Shown here: piece after piece, positions 25,380 to 34,292 of the stretch
Numbering within the stretch: position 1 is the stretch's first letter
How the letters are laid out: every line of letters starts with the position of its first letter
Assembly (NCBI RefSeq): GCF_003858635.1
Contig: NZ_RQJO01000007.1
Span: 1,241,941 to 1,305,940 of the forward strand
Length of the DNA: 64,000 bases
Reading direction: 5' to 3'
Source of the DNA: Larkinella rosea
GTDB taxonomy: Bacteria > Bacteroidota > Bacteroidia > Cytophagales > Spirosomataceae
Made by a program: the position numbers and the translations under genes
The notes under the pieces: model-generated
Database searches by the model: none
Told to the model about the DNA's origin: nothing
Seen by the model: the letters and a program-made list of their open reading frames with translations, nothing else

Positions 25380-27506
25380 TCAATCAACTTTCACTTTTGC
25401 CGGTTTTGGCGTTAAAGTTTTCGTTTTCCCCTTGTTTTTGTCGGCTTTCTTGCCATCAGAGATCCACACGCCCTCACCCGTTTCGCGGGCCACGGCGGGT
25501 TCGGGCGGAACAGGCGGAGCGGCAGGTACTGCCGGAATGGAGGCTACCGCCGGAACTGACGGAACCGTGGCAGCGGCAGACGGTGGCGGTGGTGGATAAG
25601 CAGCCCGGGCCGCTTTGGGCATTTCTTCCGGACTATTGTAGCGTTTGCCGTTGTACCAGTAAGCGCCTTTCACCCGGACCGGTTTTGGCAATCGGCCAGG
25701 CCGGGGAGCCGGATCTGGAACCGGTGCAATGGCGGGTACAGGTGTGGGCGCAGCTTCAATAGCCGGAATGTCGGGTACCGCCTGGAATTCCAGCACCTTC
25801 GAGCGAAGCGTATCCAGATTGTACAATTTTTCCTTCAACATCAGCATTTCAGTGGCGTGTGAACTGGCGGCATTGGCACGTTCAGCCGCTTTAGCATGAA
25901 ACAAGCTCAACGAATCATTCAGATGTTGCAGGGAACTTGCAGTGAGTTCCTGTATTTTTTCGTGCGCCCGGGCAAACGCCTGTTCGTTGAGTCGTTCCAA
26001 TTGCTTTTCCATTTGCAGAACATCCCGCTGGGCTTTCTCCAACCGCTTTAGCTCTTCCTGGTTCAGTTTTCCGTCCATCCGAACTCGTTTCTGTTCTAAT
26101 TCTGCCGCCCGCTGCGCATTGCGTTCCAGTTCGTTCTGCATCTGCTGCAGTTGTGCGTTTACTTTGCCCTGCTCCAACGCAGCCAGTTGCAACGCATTGT
26201 TTTTCAGTTCCAATAGTTGTTCCAGCTCAAACTTCGGAGTTATTTTACCCATTTCCCGCTCGAGTCGTTTCATTTCCTCCGTATGATACTCCAGCTCTTT
26301 CTCCAGCCTGATTCGGGTGAATGGATCAATCGTATCGGTTTTCACAAATTCAACCTGAGGCTCCCGTTTTTCCAATAGCGTCAGATTGATTTCCTTCGGC
26401 TCCGACCGATCGATATTCGTGTCAGTATCGGATTTCCACGTATTTATCGTAGTGGAATCGCCGTATCGCCGATGACCATTGGCTGGCTGAAATACAGTCT
26501 GTCCCGTTACCAGGCCGGTCAATAAAACCAGGCAGCCGGCCACCAGCAAACCGTTCGGTTTGGCATTCGACTGTTTTTCGCTAATACCAATGACCCGCTT
26601 TACCCGCTGAACGAACGATTGTTTTCGGGCCCCAAATGCCATCGCGAGGGCTGGCGTGGACAAAACCGCCTGCCGACGTTCTTCGATGTGGACCAGCGCC
26701 TGAGCCAGACTCGCCCGGTCACCACAGAGTCGAATCGCCACGTCGTCGCAGCAATGTTCGCGCTCCTCGCGCACCCGCGCCGACAGCCACCAGATAGCCG
26801 GATGAAAAAACAGCAGGATTTCGACCGCCGATTGAATGAGATTAATCAGGTAATCGTACCGCCGGATATGTGCCAGTTCATGCGCCAAAACCGCTTCTAC
26901 CTGACGGGGCGACAATCCGGCCAGCAAACCGATAGGTATCAGAACGATGGGCTTCAGCCAGCCAATGGTCATCGGTACCGAAATTTCCGACGATTCCACC
27001 AGCCGGATGGCCCCGGAAATACCCAGTTGACGGCTTACCTGGTTGAGATACGTTTGCCAGGCCTGAGGAGCTTCCTTGGCATTTTTACGCGTTAACCGCT
27101 GGACAAAAACCCAGCCGCCAAGCAGCCGCACCATCAGCAGAGCCGCACCGCAAGACCAGACCGTTACGAGCAAAGGAAAATAGTGGTTCAACCCGCTCGT
27201 CAGTTCATCGATCCAGGTAGTAGAAATCGGTGGCGTCAGAATCAGGGCATTCTGGCTTCCCCCGTCGATCAACATCGTAGTCTGAAAGGGTTCGTAACCT
27301 AACCAGCAAGTTGCCAGAAACATCAGGAGTTGCAACACCAGCGTACCAATTCCAATTCCGTAACGCACAGACGACGCGCGTTTCTGAGTAAGCCGCAACG
27401 CCAGCGCAGCCGCAGCGACTAAAACCGTTCCCTGCCAGAGTGTGTGCACCAACGCCCAGCCCAGCGCATTGGTCAGCGGTTCTGAAAATAGGTTGAAAAA
27501 GTTCAT
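25380..27506 (-). CDS. BlaR1/M56-family membrane metallopeptidase with coiled-coil and Pro/Ala-rich tail
   Basis: A 708-residue protein. Four membrane segments lie within residues 1-330 and flank the zinc site HELAHIRR (H209, E210, H213) and REEREHCCDD. After the last membrane helix (about 325-345) comes an extracytoplasmic region. It has a long charged coiled coil (about 375-570: ELEYHTEEMKRLEREMG, RNAQRAAELEQKRVRM and so on). Then comes a Pro/Ala/Val-rich tail ending in a Lys-rich stretch (KKADKNKGKTKTL). Classical BlaR1 has a penicillin-binding sensor domain there, which is absent, so the signal sensed must differ. The BlaI repressor gene precedes it by 4 bp. On activation the protease cleaves, or causes cleavage of, BlaI. 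Confidence 0.9.
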   Translation of the reverse strand: MNFFNLFSEPLTNALGWALVHTLWQGTVLVAAAALALRLTQKRASSVRYGIGIGTLVLQLLMFLATCWLGYEPFQTTMLIDGGSQNALILTPPISTTWIDELTSGLNHYFPLLVTVWSCGAALLMVRLLGGWVFVQRLTRKNAKEAPQAWQTYLNQVSRQLGISGAIRLVESSEISVPMTIGWLKPIVLIPIGLLAGLSPRQVEAVLAHELAHIRRYDYLINLIQSAVEILLFFHPAIWWLSARVREEREHCCDDVAIRLCGDRASLAQALVHIEERRQAVLSTPALAMAFGARKQSFVQRVKRVIGISEKQSNAKPNGLLVAGCLVLLTGLVTGQTVFQPANGHRRYGDSTTINTWKSDTDTNIDRSEPKEINLTLLEKREPQVEFVKTDTIDPFTRIRLEKELEYHTEEMKRLEREMGKITPKFELEQLLELKNNALQLAALEQGKVNAQLQQMQNELERNAQRAAELEQKRVRMDGKLNQEELKRLEKAQRDVLQMEKQLERLNEQAFARAHEKIQELTASSLQHLNDSLSLFHAKAAERANAASSHATEMLMLKEKLYNLDTLRSKVLEFQAVPDIPAIEAAPTPVPAIAPVPDPAPRPGRLPKPVRVKGAYWYNGKRYNSPEEMPKAARAAYPPPPPSAAATVPSVPAVASIPAVPAAPPVPPEPAVARETGEGVWISDGKKADKNKGKTKTLTPKPAKVKVD

Positions 27507-27510
27507 CAGT

Positions 27511-27882
27511 TTAGTTGTTTTCCGGGTTTAGATTATCAATGAGTCGCTGTAATGCTGCTAGTTCCTGCGGAGTTGCCTTGCTGTTCCCCAAGGCCTGCAT
27601 CACCAGTTTCATGGCCGAACCCCGAAAAGCCGTATCCACAAACCGATCGAGCAAATGTTGCTGCGTTTCGGCTTCTCCAATCAGGGCCTGATAGATGTGA
27701 TAACGCCCTTCTTCGGTCCGGCTGAGAAGCCCTTTCTCGTGCATGATCTGCATTAATTTCAAGGTGGTAGTATACCCCACCTCTTTCGCCTGGCTCAACT
27801 GCTCATTTACCTGTCGCACCGTGCTGGGACCGTTCGCCCAGAGCACTTGCAAAATTTCCAGTTCAGATTCCGTTGGTTTCAT
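27511..27882 (-). CDS. BlaI/MecI-family winged-helix repressor
   Basis: A 123-residue regulator. The winged helix is visible in ELEILQVLWANGPSTVRQVN and VGYTTTLKLMQIMHEKGLL, followed by RTEEGRYHIYQAL and a dimerisation helix. Its partner protease gene follows after 4 bp. Three 16-bp palindrome-like operator copies and the minus-strand promoter box lie upstream (27934-28006), as expected for an autoregulated BlaI. Dimers would repress this operon, and possibly the divergent LRR gene, until the M56 protease inactivates them. Confidence 0.93.
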   Translation of the reverse strand: MKPTESELEILQVLWANGPSTVRQVNEQLSQAKEVGYTTTLKLMQIMHEKGLLSRTEEGRYHIYQALIGEAETQQHLLDRFVDTAFRGSAMKLVMQALGNSKATPQELAALQRLIDNLNPENN

Positions 27883-27933
27883 GATCTATTGTTTACTGTC
27901 CGAATTGAATTAATATGGCTTGCCGTTCTTATC

Positions 27934-28006
27934 TACGAAATTGTTCGTAACAAAGATATACGAATTGTTTCGTAGAAGTCAAGTATTTACTACGAAACAA
28001 TTCGTA
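27934..28006. promoter_or_regulatory. Three BlaI operator copies around a TATCTTTG promoter box
   Basis: Three 16-bp sites: TACGAAATTGTTCGTA (27934-27949), TACGAATTGTTTCGTA (27959-27974) and TACGAAACAATTCGTA (27991-28006). The second and third are exact reverse complements of each other. All share TACGA...TCGTA ends, comparable to the TACTA...TAGTA arms of known BlaI/MecI operators. The minus-strand -7 box TATCTTTG (27958-27951) fills the gap between sites 1 and 2, so a bound repressor would block transcription of blaI. Confidence 0.85.
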
Positions 28007-28050
28007 ATAAATGTTAAATATATTTCTGTACCGAAATGCGTATTTTAAAC

Positions 28051-28058
28051 TAAATTTG
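28051..28058 (+). promoter_or_regulatory. Promoter -7 box TAAATTTG before the LRR gene
   Basis: An exact TAnnTTTG match 40 bases before the ATG at 28099. The third BlaI-like operator (27991-28006) ends 44 bases upstream of it, close to where upstream control would act. Confidence 0.5.
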
Positions 28059-28098
28059 TCGTTATTCACCTAAGCTATACGTTAACGGGCACTACTTT

Positions 28099-29562
28099 AT
28101 GACTAAATACCTGTTTTTCATTGCGTTACTTTTGTTATCGGGAAAGATTTGCGCCCAAACGGTGTGCCTCACGGAAGCACAGCATTCGGCTATGGCCAAA
28201 AAGCTGGCGAAGGAATATACGCTGGTTGATCAGATTGTTGACCCCGGTTTCCGAACCCGCAAACCCGGTTTTCGCACGGAGGATGACATGGAACCGGGTG
28301 AAAAGAAACGATTGGAGTTAAATAACCAGTTCGGGCGGGACATCAATCAGGCGTTGAAACAGGCCAATATATTGCAGGATACCACCTGTTACCTGATGGT
28401 TAGTCTTTACGCCAATCCCGACGGTTCCGTCAACCGGGTTTATTACCGGTTTGGCTTCGACATCACCCGGTTGCGCTCGGACAGTATGGCGATTGCCCGA
28501 CTAAAAAATCGCGTCGACCCCGTTCTTTGCCAGTGGTTTTCAACCTATCATTTTCCGATCGCGGGTGATAAACCGTATCTATTCTCGAGCAGTTTGGCCA
28601 TCGGTAAGTTGCCTTCCAAACGAAAATTGCGCCGGGGACCGGGGATTCTGACAACGATTGCCGAAGCCGAAAAAACCGCCCGCCCGGATACGGTCAGGCA
28701 CCTGGTCCTGAACACACTGGAGTTAACGGAAGTCCCGGAGGTAATCTACCGGTTTCCGAATCTGGAAATACTTGATTTGAGCACCAATAACATCAGCGTA
28801 ATTTCCGAAAAAGTGTTTACGATTCCGAAGTTAAGTCAGCTCAATGTTTCCGGTAATCCGCTGGGCAATGAAGGGTTGCAGGGGAGTCGCAATAAACACC
28901 TGAAAATCCTGAATATTCAATCGACGAAAATAACCGCCATTCCGAAATCCGTCGCCAAAAACCGGCGCCTGGAAAGTCTTTGGGTGGGACGGAATGATTT
29001 TTCGGGTGGCTTAACGACCGCGCCCCTGCGCCGGATGCGCCGACTTAAAGACCTGAATCTTTACGAAGCCAAATTAAATGAAATCCCCAATGCCATCCGT
29101 CGGCTGAAACGCCTGGAGGTACTGGACCTCTACCACAACAATTTACGCGTCTTGCCGGAACGGCTCTGCAAGCTAAAACGGTTGCAGCAACTGGCGATTT
29201 CCAACAACAAACTCAACGAACTTCCACGCAACCTGGGCCGATTGCGGAAGCTTCAGGTTTTGTATACCCACCATAATTTTCTGGGCAATTTGCCGGCCAG
29301 CTTTCAGAAACTTTATTATCTACGAATTTTGGGGATTAGTCACAATGTTTTCCGCACCATTCCCGATCCGGTGATGTCGCTGCCTTACCTGGAAGAACTT
29401 GATCTAAGTCACAACCGCTTGACTGATCTTCCCACGAATCTTACCCAGCTCCACACGCTCAAAAGGCTTTATGTTCGGGGGAATCCCGTGAGTGAGGATA
29501 AAACCGTGTCCAGCAGCCTGATCAAAGAGCTGGAAAACAACAAAACGGAGGTTTATTATTAA
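28099..29562 (+). CDS. Exported leucine-rich-repeat protein
   Basis: A 487-residue protein with signal peptide MTKYLFFIALLLLSGKICAQ. An N-terminal domain (about 20-195) of unknown type is followed by about eleven leucine-rich repeats (about 200-465) with a 23-residue period. Examples are NLEILDLSTNNISVIS, RLEVLDLYHNNLRVLP and YLEELDLSHNRLTDLP. Such repeats form a curved binding surface, and partners are usually proteins. It is divergent from the blaI-blaR1 operon and shares its operator region, so its expression may answer to the same signal. Confidence 0.9.
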   Translation: MTKYLFFIALLLLSGKICAQTVCLTEAQHSAMAKKLAKEYTLVDQIVDPGFRTRKPGFRTEDDMEPGEKKRLELNNQFGRDINQALKQANILQDTTCYLMVSLYANPDGSVNRVYYRFGFDITRLRSDSMAIARLKNRVDPVLCQWFSTYHFPIAGDKPYLFSSSLAIGKLPSKRKLRRGPGILTTIAEAEKTARPDTVRHLVLNTLELTEVPEVIYRFPNLEILDLSTNNISVISEKVFTIPKLSQLNVSGNPLGNEGLQGSRNKHLKILNIQSTKITAIPKSVAKNRRLESLWVGRNDFSGGLTTAPLRRMRRLKDLNLYEAKLNEIPNAIRRLKRLEVLDLYHNNLRVLPERLCKLKRLQQLAISNNKLNELPRNLGRLRKLQVLYTHHNFLGNLPASFQKLYYLRILGISHNVFRTIPDPVMSLPYLEELDLSHNRLTDLPTNLTQLHTLKRLYVRGNPVSEDKTVSSSLIKELENNKTEVYY

Positions 29563-29568
29563 AAAAAA

Positions 29569-29610
29569 ATAGGGCGGAATGCACCACAAAAGCCACGCAT
29601 TCCACCCTAT
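29569..29610. terminator. Bidirectional terminator between LRR and thioesterase genes
   Basis: The stem ATAGGGCGGAATGC (29569-29582) pairs with GCATTCCACCCTAT (29597-29610) with one mismatch, preceded by a run of nine A. It serves the convergent genes on both sides. Confidence 0.75.
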
Positions 29611-29632
29611 TCACTCGTTGGCTTTCCTCCTG

Positions 29633-30166
29633 TTAGTCACCCTGAACCCCTTCCACCAGCAGCTCGTCTTTGATCTGCCGGATGCGATCGTTAAAATTCA
29701 GATTATGGAAATCAACGTCGCGCATGCAGATGGCGCTCAGGAACGCCATGACTTCCGGATCGTGCGGAATCCGCCGTCCGGTGACAACACTGACGTATTT
29801 TGAGGTCATCCAAAGGACATTTTTCAATTGTTTCCCCGAATCGTCGGTCATGTAATACTCCGTTACGAGTGTATCTTCGTTGAAATAGACGATGCGGGAC
29901 ACGATCCGAATCCATTCATTGACCATCGCCGGACGCACATAGGCAATCTGATGCTGGTAAACCACCCAACTGGTTTTGTACTCGCGAAACAACTGTGCCG
30001 GACTGAAGTTATACTGCGTGGCGACCTGATCTTCCCGTGCGTTGAAATAATAATCGAAGTATTTGGCGTTGTTGAGGTGCTGCAACGGATCACAATCCTG
30101 AAAACGGACAATTGTACGCGACTCCGTTTCGTGCGGATAGGTTCTGTTTGGATCTAATTTTATCAT
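29633..30166 (-). CDS. Acyl-CoA thioesterase (4HBT/YbgC-like hot-dog fold)
   Basis: A 177-residue protein with SRTIVRFQDCDPLQHLNNAK, the 4HBT signature D-x-D-x-x-x-H-x-NN that carries the catalytic Asp. It is followed by FDYYFNAREDQ and a strand pattern (VYQHQIAYVRPAMVNEWIRI) of the hot-dog fold. Members hydrolyse acyl-CoA thioesters; chain-length preference cannot be read from sequence. It is a single gene divergent from the DUF2147 gene. Confidence 0.88.
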   Translation of the reverse strand: MIKLDPNRTYPHETESRTIVRFQDCDPLQHLNNAKYFDYYFNAREDQVATQYNFSPAQLFREYKTSWVVYQHQIAYVRPAMVNEWIRIVSRIVYFNEDTLVTEYYMTDDSGKQLKNVLWMTSKYVSVVTGRRIPHDPEVMAFLSAICMRDVDFHNLNFNDRIRQIKDELLVEGVQGD

Positions 30167-30368
30167 AGTGGAATGATTCAGCCGGACGAACTGGCAGTAA
30201 ACGGCAAATTTTCTGTAAATGTAAAGCCTTGGTTACGAATGGCAATACATCCGCAACTATCGAGCTGTTTCTGTAATAGTGCGAAGGCCGGTCGTATCCA
30301 TTTTTTTTAAATTTTCACGTTTAGTTAATACTGAATTGCTTACTTTCATCAACCCATTAAAAAAGACA

Positions 30369-30818
30369 ATGAAATCGTTTCGTTTGATTGCCGTTTTTTG
30401 CCTTCTATTCAGTTCGCTCACTGCCTTTACCCCCCAAAATAATCCGGATGCCGTTTTGGGCACCTGGCTTAATGGTACCAAGCGGGGCCACATTCAGATT
30501 TACAAAAAGGGCGATCACTATTTTGGCAAACTCGTCTGGCTGCGCGAGCCCACAGAACCCTCGACGGGTAAACCCAAAACGGACTTAAAAAACAATCAGG
30601 CCAACCTGCGAAGCCGCCCGTTGATGGGATTGGACGTGATGCAGGGCTTTGTGTATGATGGCGGCAAAGTGTGGGAAAACGGCAGCATTTATAATCCCGA
30701 AGACGGCAAAGAATATAGCTGCAAAATGACACTTAAAAACCCCAATACGCTCGATGTGCGCGGGTATGTGGGCATCTCGCTTCTTGGCAAAACCCAAACC
30801 TGGACCCGGGTGAACTAG
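30369..30818 (+). CDS. DUF2147 exported protein
   Basis: A 149-residue protein starting at 30369 with signal peptide MKSFRLIAVFCLLFSSLTAF; an extension to 30279 has no support. The DUF2147 pattern is clear: VLGTWLNGTKRGHIQIYKKG, YFGKLVWLREP, GLDVMQGFVYDGGKVWENG, IYNPEDGKEYSCKM and LDVRGYVGISLLGKTQTWTR. It forms a small lipocalin-like barrel outside the cytoplasm; the function is unknown. Confidence 0.92.
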   Translation: MKSFRLIAVFCLLFSSLTAFTPQNNPDAVLGTWLNGTKRGHIQIYKKGDHYFGKLVWLREPTEPSTGKPKTDLKNNQANLRSRPLMGLDVMQGFVYDGGKVWENGSIYNPEDGKEYSCKMTLKNPNTLDVRGYVGISLLGKTQTWTRVN

Positions 30819-30941
30819 CCAAAGCGGTTCCCGAAATAAAATACGGTTTTCAAACATTTTTTGCTCCAGACGGTTATAATATCAGGATTTACAGAAATCC
30901 GGTTTGTATCACTTACACTCACGTTATAACAATTATCAATC

Positions 30942-31127
30942 ATGAACGAGACAACAATAAAAGGCGGCTGGAACGAATTGAAAGGCAAAATCAAACAAGC
31001 CTATGGCGATCTGACCGACGACGATCTGACGTATGCGGAAGGAAAGGAAGACGAAATGTGGGGCAAACTCCAGCAAAAAACCGGTAAAACAAAAGACGAA
31101 ATCAGGAAAGCGGCAGCCGACCTGTAA
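30942..31127 (+). CDS. CsbD-family stress protein
   Basis: A 61-residue protein with the family hallmarks [20 protein letters not shown] and a repeated [20 protein letters not shown]. Highly charged, no signal peptide. CsbD proteins accumulate in general stress; their molecular role is unknown. A strong terminator follows. Confidence 0.95.
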   Translation: MNETTIKGGWNELKGKIKQAYGDLTDDDLTYAEGKEDEMWGKLQQKTGKTKDEIRKAAADL

Positions 31128-31144
31128 TCATATTGATTTAATCA

Positions 31145-31181
31145 AAACCGCCCGGCCTTGAAACGTCGGGCGGTTTTTTTG
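31145..31181 (+). terminator. Rho-independent terminator after csbD-like gene
   Basis: AAACCGCCCG (31145-31154) pairs with CGGGCGGTTT (31167-31176), followed by further T. A textbook GC stem with T tail. Confidence 0.92.
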
Positions 31182-31648
31182 TATCCCCTCTTCCACGTTG
31201 CATCTTTACCCGATTTATAGCGTGGTGTCTATGCTACTAACCTCGTTCGACCGCATATCAACGGCAATCGGATTTTCTAATTCTACGAATTAACATCAGG
31301 GTAACCTTGAATCCGTGCTATCGTTTTCAGACACAGTTGCGCCTTTCAATATAACGGAAGTGCCAGTAATCAATCCGTTCTCTCCCATCGGTTTTTTTGC
31401 AAATCCCTGTCTGACAACCGAATGCATTAAAAACCGTTCTGCGTTGAAAACCTTTTGGCAAAGGAACAGGATACCCGGCAGGGTACCGTATAAAAACCGC
31501 CATTCTGCTTGCGCCGATTTTATTTCATAAGCTTCCAAAAACCGGTGTTACTTTTTCACCGATCATGCATCTAAATGGGGAAGGAAACGTTCAACTCATT
31601 TTCAGCCAATCTATAACTGTATTCATTTACTGTAACTTCGTTCCCTGA
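31182..31648. other. Intergenic region, no convincing gene
   Basis: A 467-bp gap. Open frames on both strands (for example 31296-31538 minus, 31315-31530 plus) overlap each other and show no motif. The last 50 bases before 31649 contain T-rich promoter-like DNA. Nothing recognisable. Confidence 0.45.
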
Positions 31649-32044
31649 ATGTGTAACCAGCAACCATCCAATCCGATTGCCCATTATACCGGTTTATTGC
31701 CCAGATGGGGAAAAGCCGCCGACGAAATTTACCAAAATTATCATTTTTTAAATCTGACGCTTACCCAGACCGACCGCTTGCTGATACCGCCGGATGCGTT
31801 ACAAAAACTGGTAGCGCTGAAAGAATTACTGGTCCACACGCTTACCGGATTACTCCAGGATCTGCCCGCCACCACCCATCGGCTATCCAATGAAACCGAT
31901 CAATCGCTCGGGCGATTTAATGCACACACGATTACGTTACAAAATATCAATCACCAGACGGACGCCATTTTTAAAGAATTGCTGGGGCAATACCCCGCGC
32001 TGCAAAACTGGTTCGATTCGATTGATGATGAATACGCATCCTAA
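31649..32044 (+). CDS. Hypothetical protein, largely helical
   Basis: A 131-residue protein I do not recognise. It begins MCNQQPSNPIAHYTGLLPRW and is mostly predicted-helical by eye, with leucine-rich amphipathic stretches (LQKLVALKELLVHTLTGLL) and an acidic end (WFDSIDDEYAS). It has no signal peptide or membrane segment. A second small gene follows 21 bp downstream on the same strand, so they may be co-transcribed. Coding is supported by position and undisturbed length only. Confidence 0.5.
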   Translation: MCNQQPSNPIAHYTGLLPRWGKAADEIYQNYHFLNLTLTQTDRLLIPPDALQKLVALKELLVHTLTGLLQDLPATTHRLSNETDQSLGRFNAHTITLQNINHQTDAIFKELLGQYPALQNWFDSIDDEYAS

Positions 32045-32065
32045 CCCTATTTCTCCGCCCACAGT

Positions 32066-32251
32066 ATGAACGATACGGTTTACGTCAATGAATTACTCCG
32101 ACGACTAAAAACCACCAACGACCCGAGCCTGTTCGATGCGTTGTTCGCCATGTACATTTATCGGTATCGCCAGGTGTTCGACAACACGGTTCAATTTACA
32201 GTAATCGAAAAGGCTCCCGACTCACTTCAGCTGGAGTTGTGCCGTAATTAG
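32066..32251 (+). CDS. Hypothetical small protein
   Basis: A 61-residue protein: MNDTVYVNELLRRLKTTNDP, then LFDALFAMYIYRYRQVFDNT and an ending in IEKAPDSLQLELCRN. No family recognised. It lies 21 bp after another unknown gene and probably shares its transcript. Short length makes the call tentative. Confidence 0.45.
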   Translation: MNDTVYVNELLRRLKTTNDPSLFDALFAMYIYRYRQVFDNTVQFTVIEKAPDSLQLELCRN

Positions 32252-32395
32252 AGCTGTCGTTCTGCTGTTGTCTGCCGGATTTCGATTCTAATCCATTATT
32301 AAAATTAATCACCTCCATTAAAAAATATTGAGAATTGTTGCTGGAAATATTTCTATTTCTTTGGTGTTGCTCTAGTAATCAGGGAAATTTGAACT

Positions 32396-33310
32396 ATGAA
32401 TACAGCACTTGCTAAAAAACCACATCCATCTCGATTAAAACTCTGGTCGGCCTTAATCTCCGTATATATTTTGTGGGGATCAACCTTCCTGTTTGTTCAT
32501 TTCATGACCGAAAAGATGCCTCCTCTGTACATGGCATCGATCCGGCTAAGTACCGCTGGCCTGATTTTATACCTGTACGCCCGTTTTACCGGCACCCCGG
32601 TTCCAGCCAGAAAGCAATGGATTTCGGCCGGAATTATCGGCTTTCTGTTGCTGACAATTGCCAACGGTTCTACGTCGATGGCGCTCCAGTACGTGCCGTC
32701 AAGCATTGCTGCCCTGCTGGCTGCCCTCGTACCGTTATTCATCATCTTGTTTAACTGGATTAGCTTTAATCACAAACGTCCCAGTAACCTATCCCTAGCC
32801 GGTTTAGCCGTCGGACTGGTGGGGGTGTCGCTGCTGATTCAGCCAACGGATGCGAACGTTTCTTCCATGCACAACACCTGGATTGGAATCGGATTAATCA
32901 TGGTGGCCAACGTGGCCTGGGCAATTGGCACGCTTTTATCTGCCCGGCTTCATTTACCTTCTCAACTGATTTCCAGCGCCATCCAGATGCTAATTGGCGG
33001 TGGGGTTCTTTTTCTATTCAGCATGCTGACAGAAAACGTCAGCCTGGATAGCATCAGTAATGCGCCCACAAAAGCCATTGGTGCACTAATTTACCTCATC
33101 ATTTTCGGTTCCATCATCGGTTTTTCGTCGTTTGCCTGGCTGGCCCGCAACGCGTCGCCGAGCCTGGTTTCCACCTATGCGTACGTGAATCCGGTGGTTG
33201 CCATGATCCTGGGCTGGGCGCTGGCTGGAGAAAGCCTGACGATCAATTCCGTTATGGCCGCCCTGATTATCTTATCCGGTGTTATCCTGATTACAATGGG
33301 ACGAAAATAA
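32396..33310 (+). CDS. EamA/DMT-family membrane exporter
   Basis: A 304-residue protein with ten membrane segments arranged as two EamA repeats (about 15-150 and 160-300). Typical pieces are YILWGSTFLFVHFMTEKMPP, the family turn motif at the first helix end, and the matching LISSAIQMLIGGG and STYAYVNPVVAMILGW in the second repeat. DMT transporters export amino acids, purines or other metabolites; the substrate is unknown. It is convergent with the SDR gene, 12 bp apart. Confidence 0.92.
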   Translation: MNTALAKKPHPSRLKLWSALISVYILWGSTFLFVHFMTEKMPPLYMASIRLSTAGLILYLYARFTGTPVPARKQWISAGIIGFLLLTIANGSTSMALQYVPSSIAALLAALVPLFIILFNWISFNHKRPSNLSLAGLAVGLVGVSLLIQPTDANVSSMHNTWIGIGLIMVANVAWAIGTLLSARLHLPSQLISSAIQMLIGGGVLFLFSMLTENVSLDSISNAPTKAIGALIYLIIFGSIIGFSSFAWLARNASPSLVSTYAYVNPVVAMILGWALAGESLTINSVMAALIILSGVILITMGRK

Positions 33311-33322
33311 GCCGTTACGGGG

Positions 33323-34081
33323 CTAAACCGGCGGAGGGCTCACGGCTGTCCAGCCCCCATCGACAACCAGGCTTTGCCCGGTAATGTGTCGGGATTGGGG
33401 AGCCACCAAGAACAAAGCGGCATTGGAAATATCCTCCACCGTGGCCGGGCGTCCCATCGGTGTAATGCGCGACCAGATGGGTACGTAGGTCGGATCGTCC
33501 AGTGTCCGTTCCGTTTGGGTGGCGCCGGGAGCAACGGCGTTGATGTTAATACCGTAGGGAGAGAGGTCGAGCACGAGGTTTTTCGCCAGCATTTCCAGGG
33601 CGGCTTTCGTCATGCTGTAAGCCGCCAGGCCCGGATGCGCCTGATGACCTGTTACCGACGACATCAGCAAAATACTGCCCCCTTCGTTCTGGTCGCGCAT
33701 GTGCCGGGCCGCCAGTTGGGTCAAGAAGAAACTTCCGCGTAAGTTCAGGTCAACAACTTTCTGAAACGCTTCGGGCTGGTAATCGAAGAAATCGCCAAAA
33801 ATGGTGATGCCCGCGTTAGCAACGACGATGGTCAATTTGCCAAATTCAGCCACGGTTTTATCGACCATTTTCTGAATAAAGGCAACATCGGATACGTCAC
33901 CCGCAAGCGCCAGACAGCGGCCTCCCTCCTGCCGGATGCGGTCGGCCGCCTGTTGGGCTACCTTTTCATCGAGGTCATTGAGTAAAACAGAAGCACCCTG
34001 GCGGGCAAGCTGGCGCGCAATGGCAAAACCGATGCCAATGCCTGCCCCCGTTACAATAGCGGTTTGGGATTGAAAGGTCAT
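33323..34081 (-). CDS. SDR-family NAD(P)-dependent oxidoreductase
   Basis: A 252-residue enzyme; the start at 34081 gives MTFQSQTAIVTGAGIGIGFA, and an 11-residue upstream extension is rejected. The classical SDR residues are present: TGAGIGIG cofactor loop (11-18), D61-V62 in AGDVSD, NAG (89-91), SS (141-142) and Y155-S-M-T-K159. The end SLVVDGGWTA is also standard. It reduces or oxidises a sugar, polyol, steroid or acyl substrate that sequence alone does not reveal. It is a single gene. Confidence 0.93.
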   Translation of the reverse strand: MTFQSQTAIVTGAGIGIGFAIARQLARQGASVLLNDLDEKVAQQAADRIRQEGGRCLALAGDVSDVAFIQKMVDKTVAEFGKLTIVVANAGITIFGDFFDYQPEAFQKVVDLNLRGSFFLTQLAARHMRDQNEGGSILLMSSVTGHQAHPGLAAYSMTKAALEMLAKNLVLDLSPYGININAVAPGATQTERTLDDPTYVPIWSRITPMGRPATVEDISNAALFLVAPQSRHITGQSLVVDGGWTAVSPPPV

Positions 34082-34292
34082 GGGAATAGACTGATGCAAA
34101 ACAAATGGGTGCAAAGATGCCCCAAATTTGAAAAAAAAGTCAACTTTCCCGTCGAACTCTTTTCACCGGCTTTCGGCTCAGCAACTCAAAAGTCTTTATA
34201 CGCCTTTCCGACTCAGGATTGAATCATCATTTTAAAAAATGTACCTTTAACGGATTTTCCGGATCGATCGGCAAACTCTGACTGCAAGGCGA

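Noticed and set aside
31296-31538. Overlapping frames on both strands in the csbD downstream gap
   Set aside because: No motif, no promoter box, and each is the shadow of the other.
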